Source: 66-474 sp040388785
GTDB lineage: Bacteria > Pseudomonadota > Gammaproteobacteria > Xanthomonadales > Rhodanobacteraceae
Direction: 5' to 3'
DNA: 64,000 bases
Assembly (NCBI GenBank): GCA_040388785.1
Contig: JAZKBD010000030.1
Location: 30,161-94,160, forward strand
A model generated the notes under the pieces. That model saw only the letters and a program-made list of their open reading frames with translations. It made no database searches and was not told the DNA's origin. Position 1 is the first letter of the stretch. Each line of letters opens with the position of its first letter. The translations under genes were made by a program, and so were the position numbers. This document shows positions 1 through 9,161 of the stretch, one piece after another.

Positions 1-16
1 GGTTGGACCTTGCAAG

Positions 17-45
17 AAAACGGCGCCATCTGGCGCCGTTTGCGT
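17..45 (-). terminator. Rho-independent terminator of the wza-like gene
   Basis: A perfect inverted repeat, AAACGGCGCCA/TGGCGCCGTTT (arms 18-28 and 31-41), is followed on the minus strand by a short T run (TTTTCTT). It lies just after the stop codon of the minus-strand export gene at 60, as expected for an intrinsic terminator. Two bases separate the perfect arms, so the inner pairs must open to form a real loop. Confidence 0.75.
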
Positions 46-59
46 TCGGGCGAAAGGAT

Positions 60-1223
60 CTACTTCGAAATGTAGTAGTTGCTCGCCGCCGTCGCGCTCA
101 ACGCACTGGTAAGCGGCAACAACTGGCTGAGGAAACGGTTCCAGCGGGTGACGCTGGCGGCGGACGCGAACACCACGTCACCCGGCTTGACATCGAAGCC
201 GTCGGCCAGCGCAAATGCGGCCGGTGATTTCAGATCGAGCTGGTACACGGTGGGACGCTGCGTGGCGTGGCCATTCTTGTCGAAGGCGCCGCGCACGACA
301 TAGATCATGCCCTTGGAAGTCACCTCGTTGAGACCGCCGGCGTCGCCGAGCGCCTGCGTCAGCGTGATGTCGCCGGTCTTGAAGCGCAGCGATTGCGGGC
401 GCGTGACTTCACCCATCACGAACACTTTCTGGCGATCGTTGAAGGGCACCAGCACGCGGTCGCCGGCTTCGAGATAAATCTTGCTGGCCGGTCCGCCCCC
501 CTTCCCCGCATAGCCGCTCATGTCGAGGTGATAAGTCTGGTCGCCGCGCGTCAGTACCACGTCGGAGAGGTTGGCGTTCTCGTTGTCCACGCCCGCGTTG
601 GCGATCGCCTCGCCCAGCGTCATCGGCACGGTAGTCATGGACTGCGTGCCGGACTTCACCAGCGCGCCCTCCACCACCACATGCTGGCTGGCGTAGTTGG
701 CAACGCTGATATCCACCATCGGGTTCTTGATCCAGTGCGCCAGCTTCGACGCGAGCGCCTCGCGCGCCTCTTCGATGGTCATGCCCTCGACCTTCATCTG
801 CCCGATGTACGGGTAGTAGAGCGTTCCATCCGGCCGCACCAGACGGCCATTGGCCGAGCCTTCCTGCTGTGACCCCGCGGGCGAAGTCAGCTCGGGATGA
901 TCCCACACCGTGATGTACAAGGTGTCGCCGGGACCAATGTGGTATCCCTGCGGGCGGTAGTCGAGCAACGCGGGCGGAATCACGGGCGCCTCGCTGGCAG
1001 CCTGCAGGTTCGTCACCAACTCCGGCGTGATCGGAACGAGTTGCACGTAGCCATTGTCGTTGTTGCCGCTGCGCACACCCATGGTCTGCCCGGGCGCAAT
1101 GCCGCAACCCGCCAAACCCGCCAGTGCCATCGCGCCTACGGTGATCTGGATGCCGCGCACGAGGCGCCGCCTATCCGTAGCCGCCGCCGATGAAGATCGA
1201 CGCGCATCCGACATGTCCATCAT
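60..1223 (-). CDS. Wza-like outer-membrane polysaccharide export lipoprotein
   Basis: Predicted OPX-family lipoprotein of 387 aa that would form the outer-membrane pore for polysaccharide export. A basic N-terminus (RRRLVRG) and hydrophobic stretch end in a lipobox LAGC with Cys40. A Poly_export domain follows (motif YHIGPGDTLYITVWDHPEL), then SLBB-like segments. The ATG at 1223 was chosen because AGGAG lies 10 nt upstream; an in-frame ATG at 1316 would put about 30 charged residues before the signal peptide. It is divergent from the Wzc-like gene at 1924, so export and co-polymerase genes are not in one operon as they usually are. Family assignment is firm; the exact polymer is unknown. Confidence 0.9.
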   Translation of the reverse strand: MMDMSDARRSSSAAATDRRRLVRGIQITVGAMALAGLAGCGIAPGQTMGVRSGNNDNGYVQLVPITPELVTNLQAASEAPVIPPALLDYRPQGYHIGPGDTLYITVWDHPELTSPAGSQQEGSANGRLVRPDGTLYYPYIGQMKVEGMTIEEAREALASKLAHWIKNPMVDISVANYASQHVVVEGALVKSGTQSMTTVPMTLGEAIANAGVDNENANLSDVVLTRGDQTYHLDMSGYAGKGGGPASKIYLEAGDRVLVPFNDRQKVFVMGEVTRPQSLRFKTGDITLTQALGDAGGLNEVTSKGMIYVVRGAFDKNGHATQRPTVYQLDLKSPAAFALADGFDVKPGDVVFASAASVTRWNRFLSQLLPLTSALSATAASNYYISK

Positions 1224-1923
1224 GGTCCGCGTGCTCCTGTGCTGTTTTGGTCCCTGTACCTTTACCCGTCTGATGCTGAATCCGGAGTATGGAGACCCTG
1301 TTCCGCACTTGTCCACCCACTCTGTTCACGTTATTAGCGAAGCATTTATTTATGCCTTATTCATTGCATTTTCATGTTTGATTCACCTGAATGAACGAGC
1401 TGGAAACGTGGGACACACAGAACGGATGGAATCGAGTTGGGGTCGCTCTCATTTCCATGAGTTTGGCAGGCAGCGGAGTCGCCCCGTTGCACGTTTGTGA
1501 CGAGTACGTGAAGGCGCGCGGAGCTTGCAGGCGCACGAGCCTGATGCTGACGAGCTACTGAATGCGCGTGCCAGGAAACGCACGAACGCTCGCAAAATGC
1601 GATCCGGATCTCGCCGGCCGGTCTACACTCGGTGACTCCGTTGTTTCGGCAATGCGCAGGCGAATGAGTTCGGCAATCCAGTGGTACGGACGTTCAGCGG
1701 TTTTTTCGGGTGCGTTTCAGCTGGGTTCAATACGGAGATATCACGATCCATTTTCGAAGGTTTAACCGATCATCAAAGTCATTTCACCACTCACAGTGGA
1801 AGAGTGAACGTCTCCCAAAGCGCGCAATGTACCGAATCGCGCGGCGGCAGGCCGGATCCTTCGGCCAAGCAGAATCACGAATTCCCCACGCAGAGACGCT
1901 TTCTTCCACGGGATAGGAGTCCC
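1224..1923. promoter_or_regulatory. Divergent control region between wza-like and wzc-like genes
   Basis: About 700 bp without a convincing gene. It must hold the promoters of the minus-strand export gene and the plus-strand polysaccharide operon. A distinct AT-rich stretch at about 1318-1400 (runs such as ATTTATTTATGCC and TTCATTGCATTTTCATG) stands out from the GC-rich surroundings and is a likely promoter/silencer region. I saw no JUMPstart/ops element, and no -35/-10 pair good enough to name. Confidence 0.4.
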
Positions 1924-4167
1924 ATGAACAAGGCGATGACCATCGCGAATCCACGAGCCGTTGGATTCGACACGCGCCCCGATGATGAACTCGATCTGCG
2001 GGCCCTCCTCGGCACACTCCTGGACCACAAGCGCCTGATCGCTGGCGTCACGGCGGCGTGCTTCGTCATAGCCCTCCTCTATGTCCTGATCGCAACGCCT
2101 GTCTACGAGGCCAATGCGATGGTCCAGGTCGAACAATCGCCGACCTTGCCGGGCCTCACAGCGGTCGCCGAAGCGGTGGGCGCATCGAACCCGGAATCCA
2201 CCGACGCGCTTTCCATCCTCACCGCGGAATCGGTGCTCAAGCCCGCGGTCGACAACCTCGACCTGAACACGGTGATCGGCAACTACCAGATACCGGTGAT
2301 CGGCAGCCTGATCGCGCGCTCCTACACGCCGGCCGCACCGGGCGAAGTCGCCAAGCCTTGGCTCGGACTTTCCGGTTACAACTGGGGCGGTTCGCACCTG
2401 GACGTGCAGCGACTCGATGTTCCGGACAACATGCTGGGCAAGAAGATGACGCTCGTCGCGGGCAAGGACGGCGCGTACACGCTCTGGGAGGACAGCATCA
2501 TCCCGTTCCTGCGCGGCAGGCTGCTGCTGCACGGAATCGTTGGCCAGACCGCCAAAGGTTCCGGCGTGACGATGCTGGTGGGAAGCCTGCAGGCCAATCC
2601 CGGCATGCGTTTCCACGTCACCCGCAACTACGAGATGACGACGATCCACCGGCTGCAGAGAGACATCAATGCCAAGCAGGCGTCGCAGGGCGCCAATGTC
2701 ATCGAGCTGAGTTACGACAGTGACAGCCCGCAGAACGCGGTGGCCGTGCTCGACCAGGTCACCAAGGCCTACCTCGCCCAGAACGTGGGGCGCAATTCGG
2801 CACAAGCCGCCAACAGCCTGAAGTTCGTGAACCAGCAACTGCCGGTCGTGAAAAAGCGCCTGGAGGATGCGCAGGCGGCACTCAACGCGTACCAGTTGAA
2901 GGCGCACTCGGTCGACGTGCCGATGCAGACGCAAAGCATGCTGACCCAGATCGACACGCTCGACGCCAGCATCCAGCAACTGGAGACGCAGAGGATCGCG
3001 GCGGCGCGTCTGTACACGCCGGCGAACCCCGCCTACCAGGCGGTCGTCAAGCAGATCGGCGCCTTGTCGGCGCAGAAGTCCGCGATCCAGAAACGGATGG
3101 ATACGCTGCCCAACACGCAACGCGAACTGCTGCGGCTGGACGGCAACGTGAGCGTGCTCAACACCACCTACAATGGTTTGCTCAACGAGGAGCAGCAGCT
3201 CGAAATCGCGCAGGCCGGCACCGTCGGCACCACGCGCATCGTCGACAAGCCCAGCGTGGACATCACGCGTCCGGTGAAGCCACGGAAGTTGCTGACGGTC
3301 GCGGCCAGCACCTTCATTGGCGCCTTCTTCGCGTCCGGCTTCGTGCTGTTGCGCAAGACATTGCGTAAGGGCGTGGAGGATCCGTCGGAAATCGAGCAGC
3401 TCGGCTTGCCGGTGTACACCGCGATTCCATTGAGCGTGCAGCAACTTGAGCTGTCGGAGCGCAGTCAGCGCCTGTTCGCGCGCCGGCGCCACCGCCTGCT
3501 GGCGCTGGCCGCGCCGGACGACGTGGCCGCCGAAGCGCTGCGCAGCCTCCGCACCAGCCTGCGCTTCGTGCAGCGTGACGCCAGCAACAAGGTAGTCATG
3601 GTTTGCGGTGCCAGTTCGAAGGCGGGCAAGACGTTCGTTTCCGCGAATCTCGCCGCGGTGAATGCGCAGGCGGGCCAGCGCGTGCTGCTGATCGACGCCA
3701 ACATGCGCGACGCGCAGCTGCATACGATTCTCGGCGGACGCCCGGAGAACGGCTTGTCCGAATTGCTCGCCGACCGGATCGTCGACGAAGAAGCGATCCG
3801 CGACGTCGAAGGCGTGGAGAACCTGCACTTCATTTCCGCCGGCCGACGTCCTGCCAATCCCTCGGAACTGCTGATGCGCAACAGCTTCGCGGCGCTGCTG
3901 CGGAGGCTGTCGCCGCACTACGACATGGTGGTGATCGACAGTCCGCCGATCCTTGCCGTCACGGATGCCGCGATCATCGGCCACTTTGCCGGCACCAACC
4001 TGCTGGTCGTGCGCTTCGGCCTCAACCATTCGCGCGAAGTCGAGATGGCGATGCAGCGGTTGCAGCAGAGCGGCGTCGAAGTCAGCGGCGTGGTGTTCAA
4101 TGGCATGGAGAAGCGCAGCGGCGGCTACTCCCCCTACGGTTATTTCGGGTATGGAACCGAGGCATGA
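1924..4167 (+). CDS. Wzc-like polysaccharide co-polymerase with BY-kinase domain
   Basis: Inner-membrane protein of 747 aa that would control chain length and export of the polymer and autophosphorylate on tyrosine. In order it has a Wzz domain with the first membrane segment near residues 38-60, a long periplasmic coiled-coil region, a second membrane segment (TVAASTFIGAFFASGFVLL) and a cytoplasmic kinase domain. That domain carries Walker A (ASSKAGKT, about 563-570), Walker A' (VLLIDANMRD) and Walker B (MVVIDSPP). The C-terminus is a tyrosine cluster (YSPYGYFGYG), the usual autophosphorylation tail. The ATG at 1924 follows GGATAGGAG; an in-frame ATG at 1681 lacks a good RBS. The stop overlaps the next start (ATGA). 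Confidence 0.92.
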   Translation: MNKAMTIANPRAVGFDTRPDDELDLRALLGTLLDHKRLIAGVTAACFVIALLYVLIATPVYEANAMVQVEQSPTLPGLTAVAEAVGASNPESTDALSILTAESVLKPAVDNLDLNTVIGNYQIPVIGSLIARSYTPAAPGEVAKPWLGLSGYNWGGSHLDVQRLDVPDNMLGKKMTLVAGKDGAYTLWEDSIIPFLRGRLLLHGIVGQTAKGSGVTMLVGSLQANPGMRFHVTRNYEMTTIHRLQRDINAKQASQGANVIELSYDSDSPQNAVAVLDQVTKAYLAQNVGRNSAQAANSLKFVNQQLPVVKKRLEDAQAALNAYQLKAHSVDVPMQTQSMLTQIDTLDASIQQLETQRIAAARLYTPANPAYQAVVKQIGALSAQKSAIQKRMDTLPNTQRELLRLDGNVSVLNTTYNGLLNEEQQLEIAQAGTVGTTRIVDKPSVDITRPVKPRKLLTVAASTFIGAFFASGFVLLRKTLRKGVEDPSEIEQLGLPVYTAIPLSVQQLELSERSQRLFARRRHRLLALAAPDDVAAEALRSLRTSLRFVQRDASNKVVMVCGASSKAGKTFVSANLAAVNAQAGQRVLLIDANMRDAQLHTILGGRPENGLSELLADRIVDEEAIRDVEGVENLHFISAGRRPANPSELLMRNSFAALLRRLSPHYDMVVIDSPPILAVTDAAIIGHFAGTNLLVVRFGLNHSREVEMAMQRLQQSGVEVSGVVFNGMEKRSGGYSPYGYFGYGTEA

Positions 4168-5444
4168 CCCAGCCCGCCACGGTCCGCACGCCAGAACCGC
4201 GCGCCGCGCCACTTCGTCGAAGCGGCAAGCCGGGTGCGGGCGGTGATTGTTTCGGTGATCCGCATTTCAGCGCCGCCGTGCAGGAGATGGCAGCGTTGGG
4301 CTTGCGCGTCACGCCGGCGCCGCATCCGGGTTCGCAGCCGTTCGACGTACTGGCCGGGCACGCGCATTTGCGCTGGTTCGTGGTGCCGACGGAGCCACGC
4401 GCCGTCCGCGTCGCATCGCTGGCGCTGATCCAGCCGCTGCGACCCGCTGCACGCCTCCTCAAACAGGCCATGGCCGCGACGGCGCTGCTCGGCCTGCCGC
4501 ATTTCTGGCGGCATGCCAGGGTGCATGTTTCCGGGACACAACGCGCCGCGCGCGGATTCAACGCTGCCGCGACGCACGCAGCCTTCATTACCGGCACGGC
4601 AAGTCCGCATCGCAAATTGACTGCGCAATGGATGGATGCGCACGGCTGCATCCGCGGCTATGCGAAGGTGTCGTGCACGCCGGCCGCGCAGGCGTTGCTC
4701 GACAATGAAGCCGCGGTACTCGAACAGTTGCACCGCATCAGGTTGCATTCCGCGGTCGTGCCGCGCGTGTGGTTGCGCGAGTTCCGCGAAGACGGCGCGG
4801 CGGTCCTTGCCACGGACAGCGTGCGAACGCCGCAACAGCCATGCTGCACGCGCTTGCACGCGTCACACCTGGCCTTCCTTGCAGAACTCGCGGCGCGCAC
4901 CGCGTCACCGCGCATGCCGGACGGCGAAAAGTTGCTGTGCGAATTGCGCGCGCAGCTGGCGCGGCTGGCGCCGGCATTGACGCGTGCATGGCGGCAGCGC
5001 TTCGATCTTGCGCTGCAGGAACTCGCGTTCGCGCCGGATCTCATCGCGCCGCACGGACTGGCGCACGGCGATTTCACGCCCAGCAACACCTTTCGCTACC
5101 GCGACCGGCTGTGCGTGTTCGATTGGGAATACGCCGGCTACGCGTATCCGGCGGATTACGACCTGATCCGATTCCTGCTCGTGCTGCGCAGTACGCGACG
5201 CGGGAATCCGGTCGATGACTGCAATGCGGTCGAATCGATCCTCGTCCGGAATTTCAGGCGCCCCCCGGCCGCGGCACGCGCGCGGCTGACGGCGTATCTC
5301 TGTGTCCAGACCCTGATGTTGGCGGCCCGCCGGGTAAATCCCGACGGCATACCGTTGACCTGGGAAGGCGAACGAGCCGCGGCAACGATGCTGGACGCGT
5401 TGACGCTCGACGCGTCGGGCGCGCGCGTGCGGATCCCGCGATGA
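4164..5444 (+). CDS. APH-fold phosphotransferase-like protein
   Basis: Protein of 426 aa with an aminoglycoside-phosphotransferase/choline-kinase type C-terminal domain. The catalytic HGDFTPSN motif (HGDxxxxN) and the metal-binding segment CVFDWEYAGYAYPADYDLIRF are both present, so an active small-molecule or sugar kinase is plausible. The N-terminal 150 residues match nothing I recognise. The start overlaps the Wzc stop by 4 bp, so the two are translationally coupled. In this setting it may phosphorylate a sugar or polyol of the polymer or its precursor. Substrate unknown; not likely a resistance gene. Confidence 0.75.
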   Translation: MTQPATVRTPEPRAAPLRRSGKPGAGGDCFGDPHFSAAVQEMAALGLRVTPAPHPGSQPFDVLAGHAHLRWFVVPTEPRAVRVASLALIQPLRPAARLLKQAMAATALLGLPHFWRHARVHVSGTQRAARGFNAAATHAAFITGTASPHRKLTAQWMDAHGCIRGYAKVSCTPAAQALLDNEAAVLEQLHRIRLHSAVVPRVWLREFREDGAAVLATDSVRTPQQPCCTRLHASHLAFLAELAARTASPRMPDGEKLLCELRAQLARLAPALTRAWRQRFDLALQELAFAPDLIAPHGLAHGDFTPSNTFRYRDRLCVFDWEYAGYAYPADYDLIRFLLVLRSTRRGNPVDDCNAVESILVRNFRRPPAAARARLTAYLCVQTLMLAARRVNPDGIPLTWEGERAAATMLDALTLDASGARVRIPR

Positions 5445-5457
5445 TGGAGGCAAGGAC

Positions 5458-6837
5458 ATGTCGTCCGATGGCGCAAGCGTGAGCCAGGCGGCACCGGACA
5501 TCGCCGCACGCGCAACGGAGCATGCGCTGATGTCGCGCCTGCTGCGGCGCGGCGCGTCCGGCGCGTTCATTGTCAACACTGTCGGTACCGCGCTCGGTCT
5601 GCTCGCGAACCTCGTGATGGCGCGCCTGATCGGACGCTCAGAGTACGGCGTCTACGCGCTGATGTTCAGCTGGGTGAGCGTACTGGTGATGGTCGCGCAG
5701 GCCGGCCAGGACATCAGCATCATCCGTTTCCTGCCGGGCTACATCCAGGACCGTGCCTGGGGCAAGGTGCGCGGGCTGCGGATCGGCGTCGGCCTTTTCG
5801 TGCTGGCGACCAGCCTCTGTGTCGCGATCGCGGGCGGCGTGGTCGTGCACGTCATCGGTGCCCACCACTCCGCGGGGTGGCGCACCACGTTCTATATCGG
5901 CTTCGCGATGCTGCCGATCCTGACGCAACTGCAGCAGAGCAGTGCCATGCACCGCGCCTTCAAGCGCCCGGTGATTACTGGCATGTACTCGACTGTGATG
6001 CGTCCCGTGATTCTGCTGGTCCTGCTCGGAATTGCATGGCTTGTCGCGGTGCAGCGCGACGCACCGACTGCGGCCGTGTGCACCGCACTCGCGGGACTGA
6101 TCGCATTGCTGGCCTCGGGCTGGCACCTCACGCGCGCGTGGCCGGCGCCGGGACGTGGCGTGCGTCCGGGCTACGAGGCAAGCCGCTGGATCAAGGTCGG
6201 TTGGCAACTGTCATTGCTATCGATCATCACGGTCGGCGGCGCGCGCCTCGACGTGATGCTGCTGGGCGCGATCATGGGTACCGACGACGTCGGGCCCTAT
6301 TACGCGGCGGTCAAGATGGCCAGCTTCGCGTTCTTCGCCACGCAAGCCGTCAACGTGGTGCTGGCGCCGCTAATCGCCGAGCGCTACGACGCGCGCGACA
6401 TGCGCGGGCTGCAATCCGTCGCCGTGCAGGGGGCGCGCATCGGCCTCGCGGGCACGGTGTGCGTCACGCTGTTCTGCGCGGTGGCGGGGCGTTGGCTGCT
6501 GGGCCTGTTCGGCCACGGCTTCGATACCGCCTACGTGCCGCTGATGATCCTGCTGCTGGGCTCCTGCGCCACCAATTGCTTCGGCGAGGTGGGCTTCATG
6601 CTGTCCATGACGAAGTACCAGAAGCAGGCATCGATCTTCGTCTTGGTCGGCATCGCGGCAAACTGCATCGTGGCGGTCGCACTGGTGCCGCGGCTGGGCG
6701 CCACCGGCGCCGCCATCGGCGCCACACTGTCGCTCTTCATCTGGCGCGGGCTGGCGTGGTGGTTCGTCGTCACACGCCTCGGCGTCGAGCCGTCCGTGTT
6801 CGGCAAGCTCGGACCTGGAGTGGACGCGCGGCGATGA
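5458..6837 (+). CDS. Wzx-like flippase (oligosaccharide/lipid-linked repeat-unit translocase)
   Basis: Polytopic membrane protein of 459 aa with about 12 hydrophobic segments and the polysaccharide-biosynthesis (MATE/MOP superfamily) pattern near the N-terminus: GAFIVNTVGTALGLLANLVMARLIGRSEYGVY. It would flip undecaprenyl-PP-linked repeat units across the inner membrane. The ATG at 5458 has GGAGG 7 nt upstream. The stop overlaps the next glycosyltransferase start as ATGA. Family call is strong; the substrate is not readable from sequence. Confidence 0.88.
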   Translation: MSSDGASVSQAAPDIAARATEHALMSRLLRRGASGAFIVNTVGTALGLLANLVMARLIGRSEYGVYALMFSWVSVLVMVAQAGQDISIIRFLPGYIQDRAWGKVRGLRIGVGLFVLATSLCVAIAGGVVVHVIGAHHSAGWRTTFYIGFAMLPILTQLQQSSAMHRAFKRPVITGMYSTVMRPVILLVLLGIAWLVAVQRDAPTAAVCTALAGLIALLASGWHLTRAWPAPGRGVRPGYEASRWIKVGWQLSLLSIITVGGARLDVMLLGAIMGTDDVGPYYAAVKMASFAFFATQAVNVVLAPLIAERYDARDMRGLQSVAVQGARIGLAGTVCVTLFCAVAGRWLLGLFGHGFDTAYVPLMILLLGSCATNCFGEVGFMLSMTKYQKQASIFVLVGIAANCIVAVALVPRLGATGAAIGATLSLFIWRGLAWWFVVTRLGVEPSVFGKLGPGVDARR

Positions 6838-7958
6838 AGCTCGTACTGGTCATTTCGTCCCTCGGCGGTGGCGGCGCGGAACGCGTGATGACGCTGCTCG
6901 CCAATGCATGGGTGGAACGCGGCGACGAGGTCACGCTGATCACGCTGGCATCGGACCGCATGGACCGCTATCCGCTCGACCCGGCGGTGCGCCGGATCGC
7001 ACTCGACGTGGCCGGCGATTCCGCGCACGTGCTGGCCGCGCTCGGCAACAATTTCGTGCGCATCCGCGCGCTGCGCCGCGCGATCGCGGCGAGCCGTCCC
7101 GACGCGGTGATCAGCTTCATCGCGGAGAGCAACGTGCGCGTGCTGATCGCGGCGGCGGGTCTGCGCGTGCCGGTGATCATTTCCGAGCGTACGTTTTTGA
7201 ACGGGCATCACATGCGCGGTATCTGGCGCACGCTACGCCGCTGGTCGTATCCGCGCGCCAGCGCGATCGTCGCGCAGACGCGCCGCTGTGCCGCCGAACT
7301 GGAAGCGCTCGTGCGCCGCCAGGTGGAGGTGATCGCCAACCCGGTGTGGACCGAATCACGCCCGCATGGCGTTGCGGACGACGGGGTCGCGAATGGACAC
7401 ACCTTGCTCGCAGTCGGAAGGTTGGCACCGGAAAAAGGTTTCGACCTGCTGATCGAGGCCTTTGCGCAAGCCTTGCCGCGGCACCCCGACTGGCGACTCG
7501 TGATCCTCGGTGAAGGTCCGCTGCGCGACGAACTGGCGCGCAAGATCACCGACCGGAACCTCGGCGGCCGCATCGCGATGCCGGGCTTCGATGCGCACAT
7601 CCGCAGCGCGATGCGGCGCGCGGACCTGTTCGCGTTGTCGTCGCGTTACGAAGGTTTCCCGAACGCGCTGCTGGAAGCGATGACCGAAGGCCTCGCCTGC
7701 GTGAGCTTCGATTGCAATGCCGGACCGCGCGAACTGATCGACCACCGCAGCAACGGCTGGCTGGTGCCCGCCGGCGACGTGTCGGCACTGGCTGCCGCAC
7801 TGGACACGCTGATGGGCGACGCCGATTTGCGCGCGCAGCTCGGGCAGCGCGCGCGAAGCATTGCCGGCAAGTACTCCCTTGCGACGATCCTAGAACAATG
7901 GAACGCACTGGTGGCTTCGGTTCTGCCTTCACCCGCCACGCGAGCGTTGCCGCGATGA
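6834..7958 (+). CDS. GT4 family glycosyltransferase
   Basis: Cytoplasmic GT-B glycosyltransferase of 374 aa. The N-terminal acceptor domain begins with MKLVLVISSLGGGGAERVM, the glycine-rich loop plus AERV motif common in GT4 enzymes. The C-terminal nucleotide-sugar domain shows LLAVGRLAPEKGFDLLIEAF and the EX7E motif (EGFPNALLE). It would add one sugar of the repeat unit on undecaprenyl phosphate. Coupled by ATGA overlaps to the flippase upstream and the next GT4 gene downstream. Donor and linkage cannot be deduced. Confidence 0.88.
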   Translation: MKLVLVISSLGGGGAERVMTLLANAWVERGDEVTLITLASDRMDRYPLDPAVRRIALDVAGDSAHVLAALGNNFVRIRALRRAIAASRPDAVISFIAESNVRVLIAAAGLRVPVIISERTFLNGHHMRGIWRTLRRWSYPRASAIVAQTRRCAAELEALVRRQVEVIANPVWTESRPHGVADDGVANGHTLLAVGRLAPEKGFDLLIEAFAQALPRHPDWRLVILGEGPLRDELARKITDRNLGGRIAMPGFDAHIRSAMRRADLFALSSRYEGFPNALLEAMTEGLACVSFDCNAGPRELIDHRSNGWLVPAGDVSALAAALDTLMGDADLRAQLGQRARSIAGKYSLATILEQWNALVASVLPSPATRALPR

Positions 7959-9157
7959 ACGCCGTCTGCGACACCTCGCGCGATTCGCGCCTCGATGCAG
8001 CCATCGACAGACCGCGCGTGCTGTTCCTGGTCCGGTCGTTGCGGCAGGGCGGCGCGGAACGGCAACTGGTCGCGCTGGCGTGCGCGTTGCATCGCCACGG
8101 CTGGCCGGTCACGGTGGTGTGCTGCTACGGCGACGGCGTCTTCCGGAACGAACTGGAAAACGCGGGCGTGCCGCTGGTCGACCTGCACAAACGCGGGCGC
8201 CGGGACGTAGTCGGATTCACGTGGCGGTTGCTGCGCACGCTGCGCGAAAGCCATGCCGAAATCGTGCACGGCTACATGACGCTCGGCAACATGCTGGCGT
8301 TGCTTGCGCGCGTCGCGCGCCCAGGTACGCGCGTGGTATGGGGCGTGCGTTCGACGATCATCGATCGCACGCGTCGCGACTGGCTGTCGCGGCTGAATTT
8401 CCGCTTGAGCCGCAGCGCTGCCCGGCTCGCCGACGCCATCATCGCGAATTCCGAGGCCGGTGCCACGCACCACGCATCACTGGGTTATCCGCACGCCCGC
8501 ATCAGGGTGATCCACAACGGCATCGACACCGAACGATTCCGCTTCGACGCCAACGGTCGCAACCGCGTGCGCGCCGAGTGGCAGATCGCCGATGGTTGCA
8601 CGTTGATCGGATTGGTCGGCCGCATCGATCCGATGAAGGATCACCCGACGTTCCTGCGCGCGGCGGCGCTGCTGGCGGCGCGCAACGAGCGCTTGCGCTT
8701 CGTGTGCGTCGGCGGCGGCAATCCTGATTTCGTGCAAGGCATCAAGGCGCTCGCCACGCAGCTCGGCCTCGGTTCGCGCGTCATCTGGGCCGGCCCCCGC
8801 AACGACATGGCCGCCATTTTCAGCGCGCTAGACGTTGCGGTTTCCAGTTCCTGCGGCGAAGGCTTTTCGAACGTGGTCGCCGAAGCGATGGCGTGCGGAC
8901 GGCCGTGCGTGGTGACGGACGTCGGCGACTCCGCGCGCATCGTGGGCGAGTGCGGTGCTGTGGTCGCGCCTGGCGATCCGCCGGCGCTGGCGGATGCCGT
9001 CGAGCGCGTGGCGACGAGACTCGAAGATCCGGACGGCGCCGCGCGATTGCACGCAATGGCACGCACGCGGATCGAGGTCACCTATTCGCTCGATGTATTG
9101 CTGCGCAATTCCGAACAGGCGCTTCGCGCGCTGGGCGGCAGGTCCGGGCGGGGCTAG
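7955..9157 (+). CDS. GT4 family glycosyltransferase
   Basis: Glycosyltransferase of 400 aa, GT-B fold. Visible motifs are VLFLVRSLRQGGAERQLV near the N-terminus, LIGLVGRIDPMKDHPTFLRAA at the start of the donor domain, and the EX7E motif EGFSNVVAEA. The ATG at 7955 overlaps the previous stop (ATGA); a further in-frame ATG lies upstream inside the previous gene, but coupling favours 7955. It resembles the GT4 gene at 10415 more than the one at 6834 (both have a VGRIDPMKDH/ARVHPTKDH-like segment), suggesting they share ancestry. Confidence 0.87.
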   Translation: MNAVCDTSRDSRLDAAIDRPRVLFLVRSLRQGGAERQLVALACALHRHGWPVTVVCCYGDGVFRNELENAGVPLVDLHKRGRRDVVGFTWRLLRTLRESHAEIVHGYMTLGNMLALLARVARPGTRVVWGVRSTIIDRTRRDWLSRLNFRLSRSAARLADAIIANSEAGATHHASLGYPHARIRVIHNGIDTERFRFDANGRNRVRAEWQIADGCTLIGLVGRIDPMKDHPTFLRAAALLAARNERLRFVCVGGGNPDFVQGIKALATQLGLGSRVIWAGPRNDMAAIFSALDVAVSSSCGEGFSNVVAEAMACGRPCVVTDVGDSARIVGECGAVVAPGDPPALADAVERVATRLEDPDGAARLHAMARTRIEVTYSLDVLLRNSEQALRALGGRSGRG

Positions 9158-9161
9158 CCGC

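Noticed and set aside
1224..1923. JUMPstart/ops element before the polysaccharide operon
   Set aside because: GGCGGTAG occurs only inside the wza-like gene (about 952), not in the control region, and without the rest of the element.
1762..4212. Open frame of 816 codons on the minus strand
   Set aside because: It is antisense to the Wzc-like gene, rich in His, Arg and Gln as usual for GC-rich shadow frames, and has no domain.
4164..5444. Antibiotic-resistance aminoglycoside phosphotransferase
   Set aside because: Only the generic kinase motifs match; it is coupled to Wzc in a polysaccharide operon.
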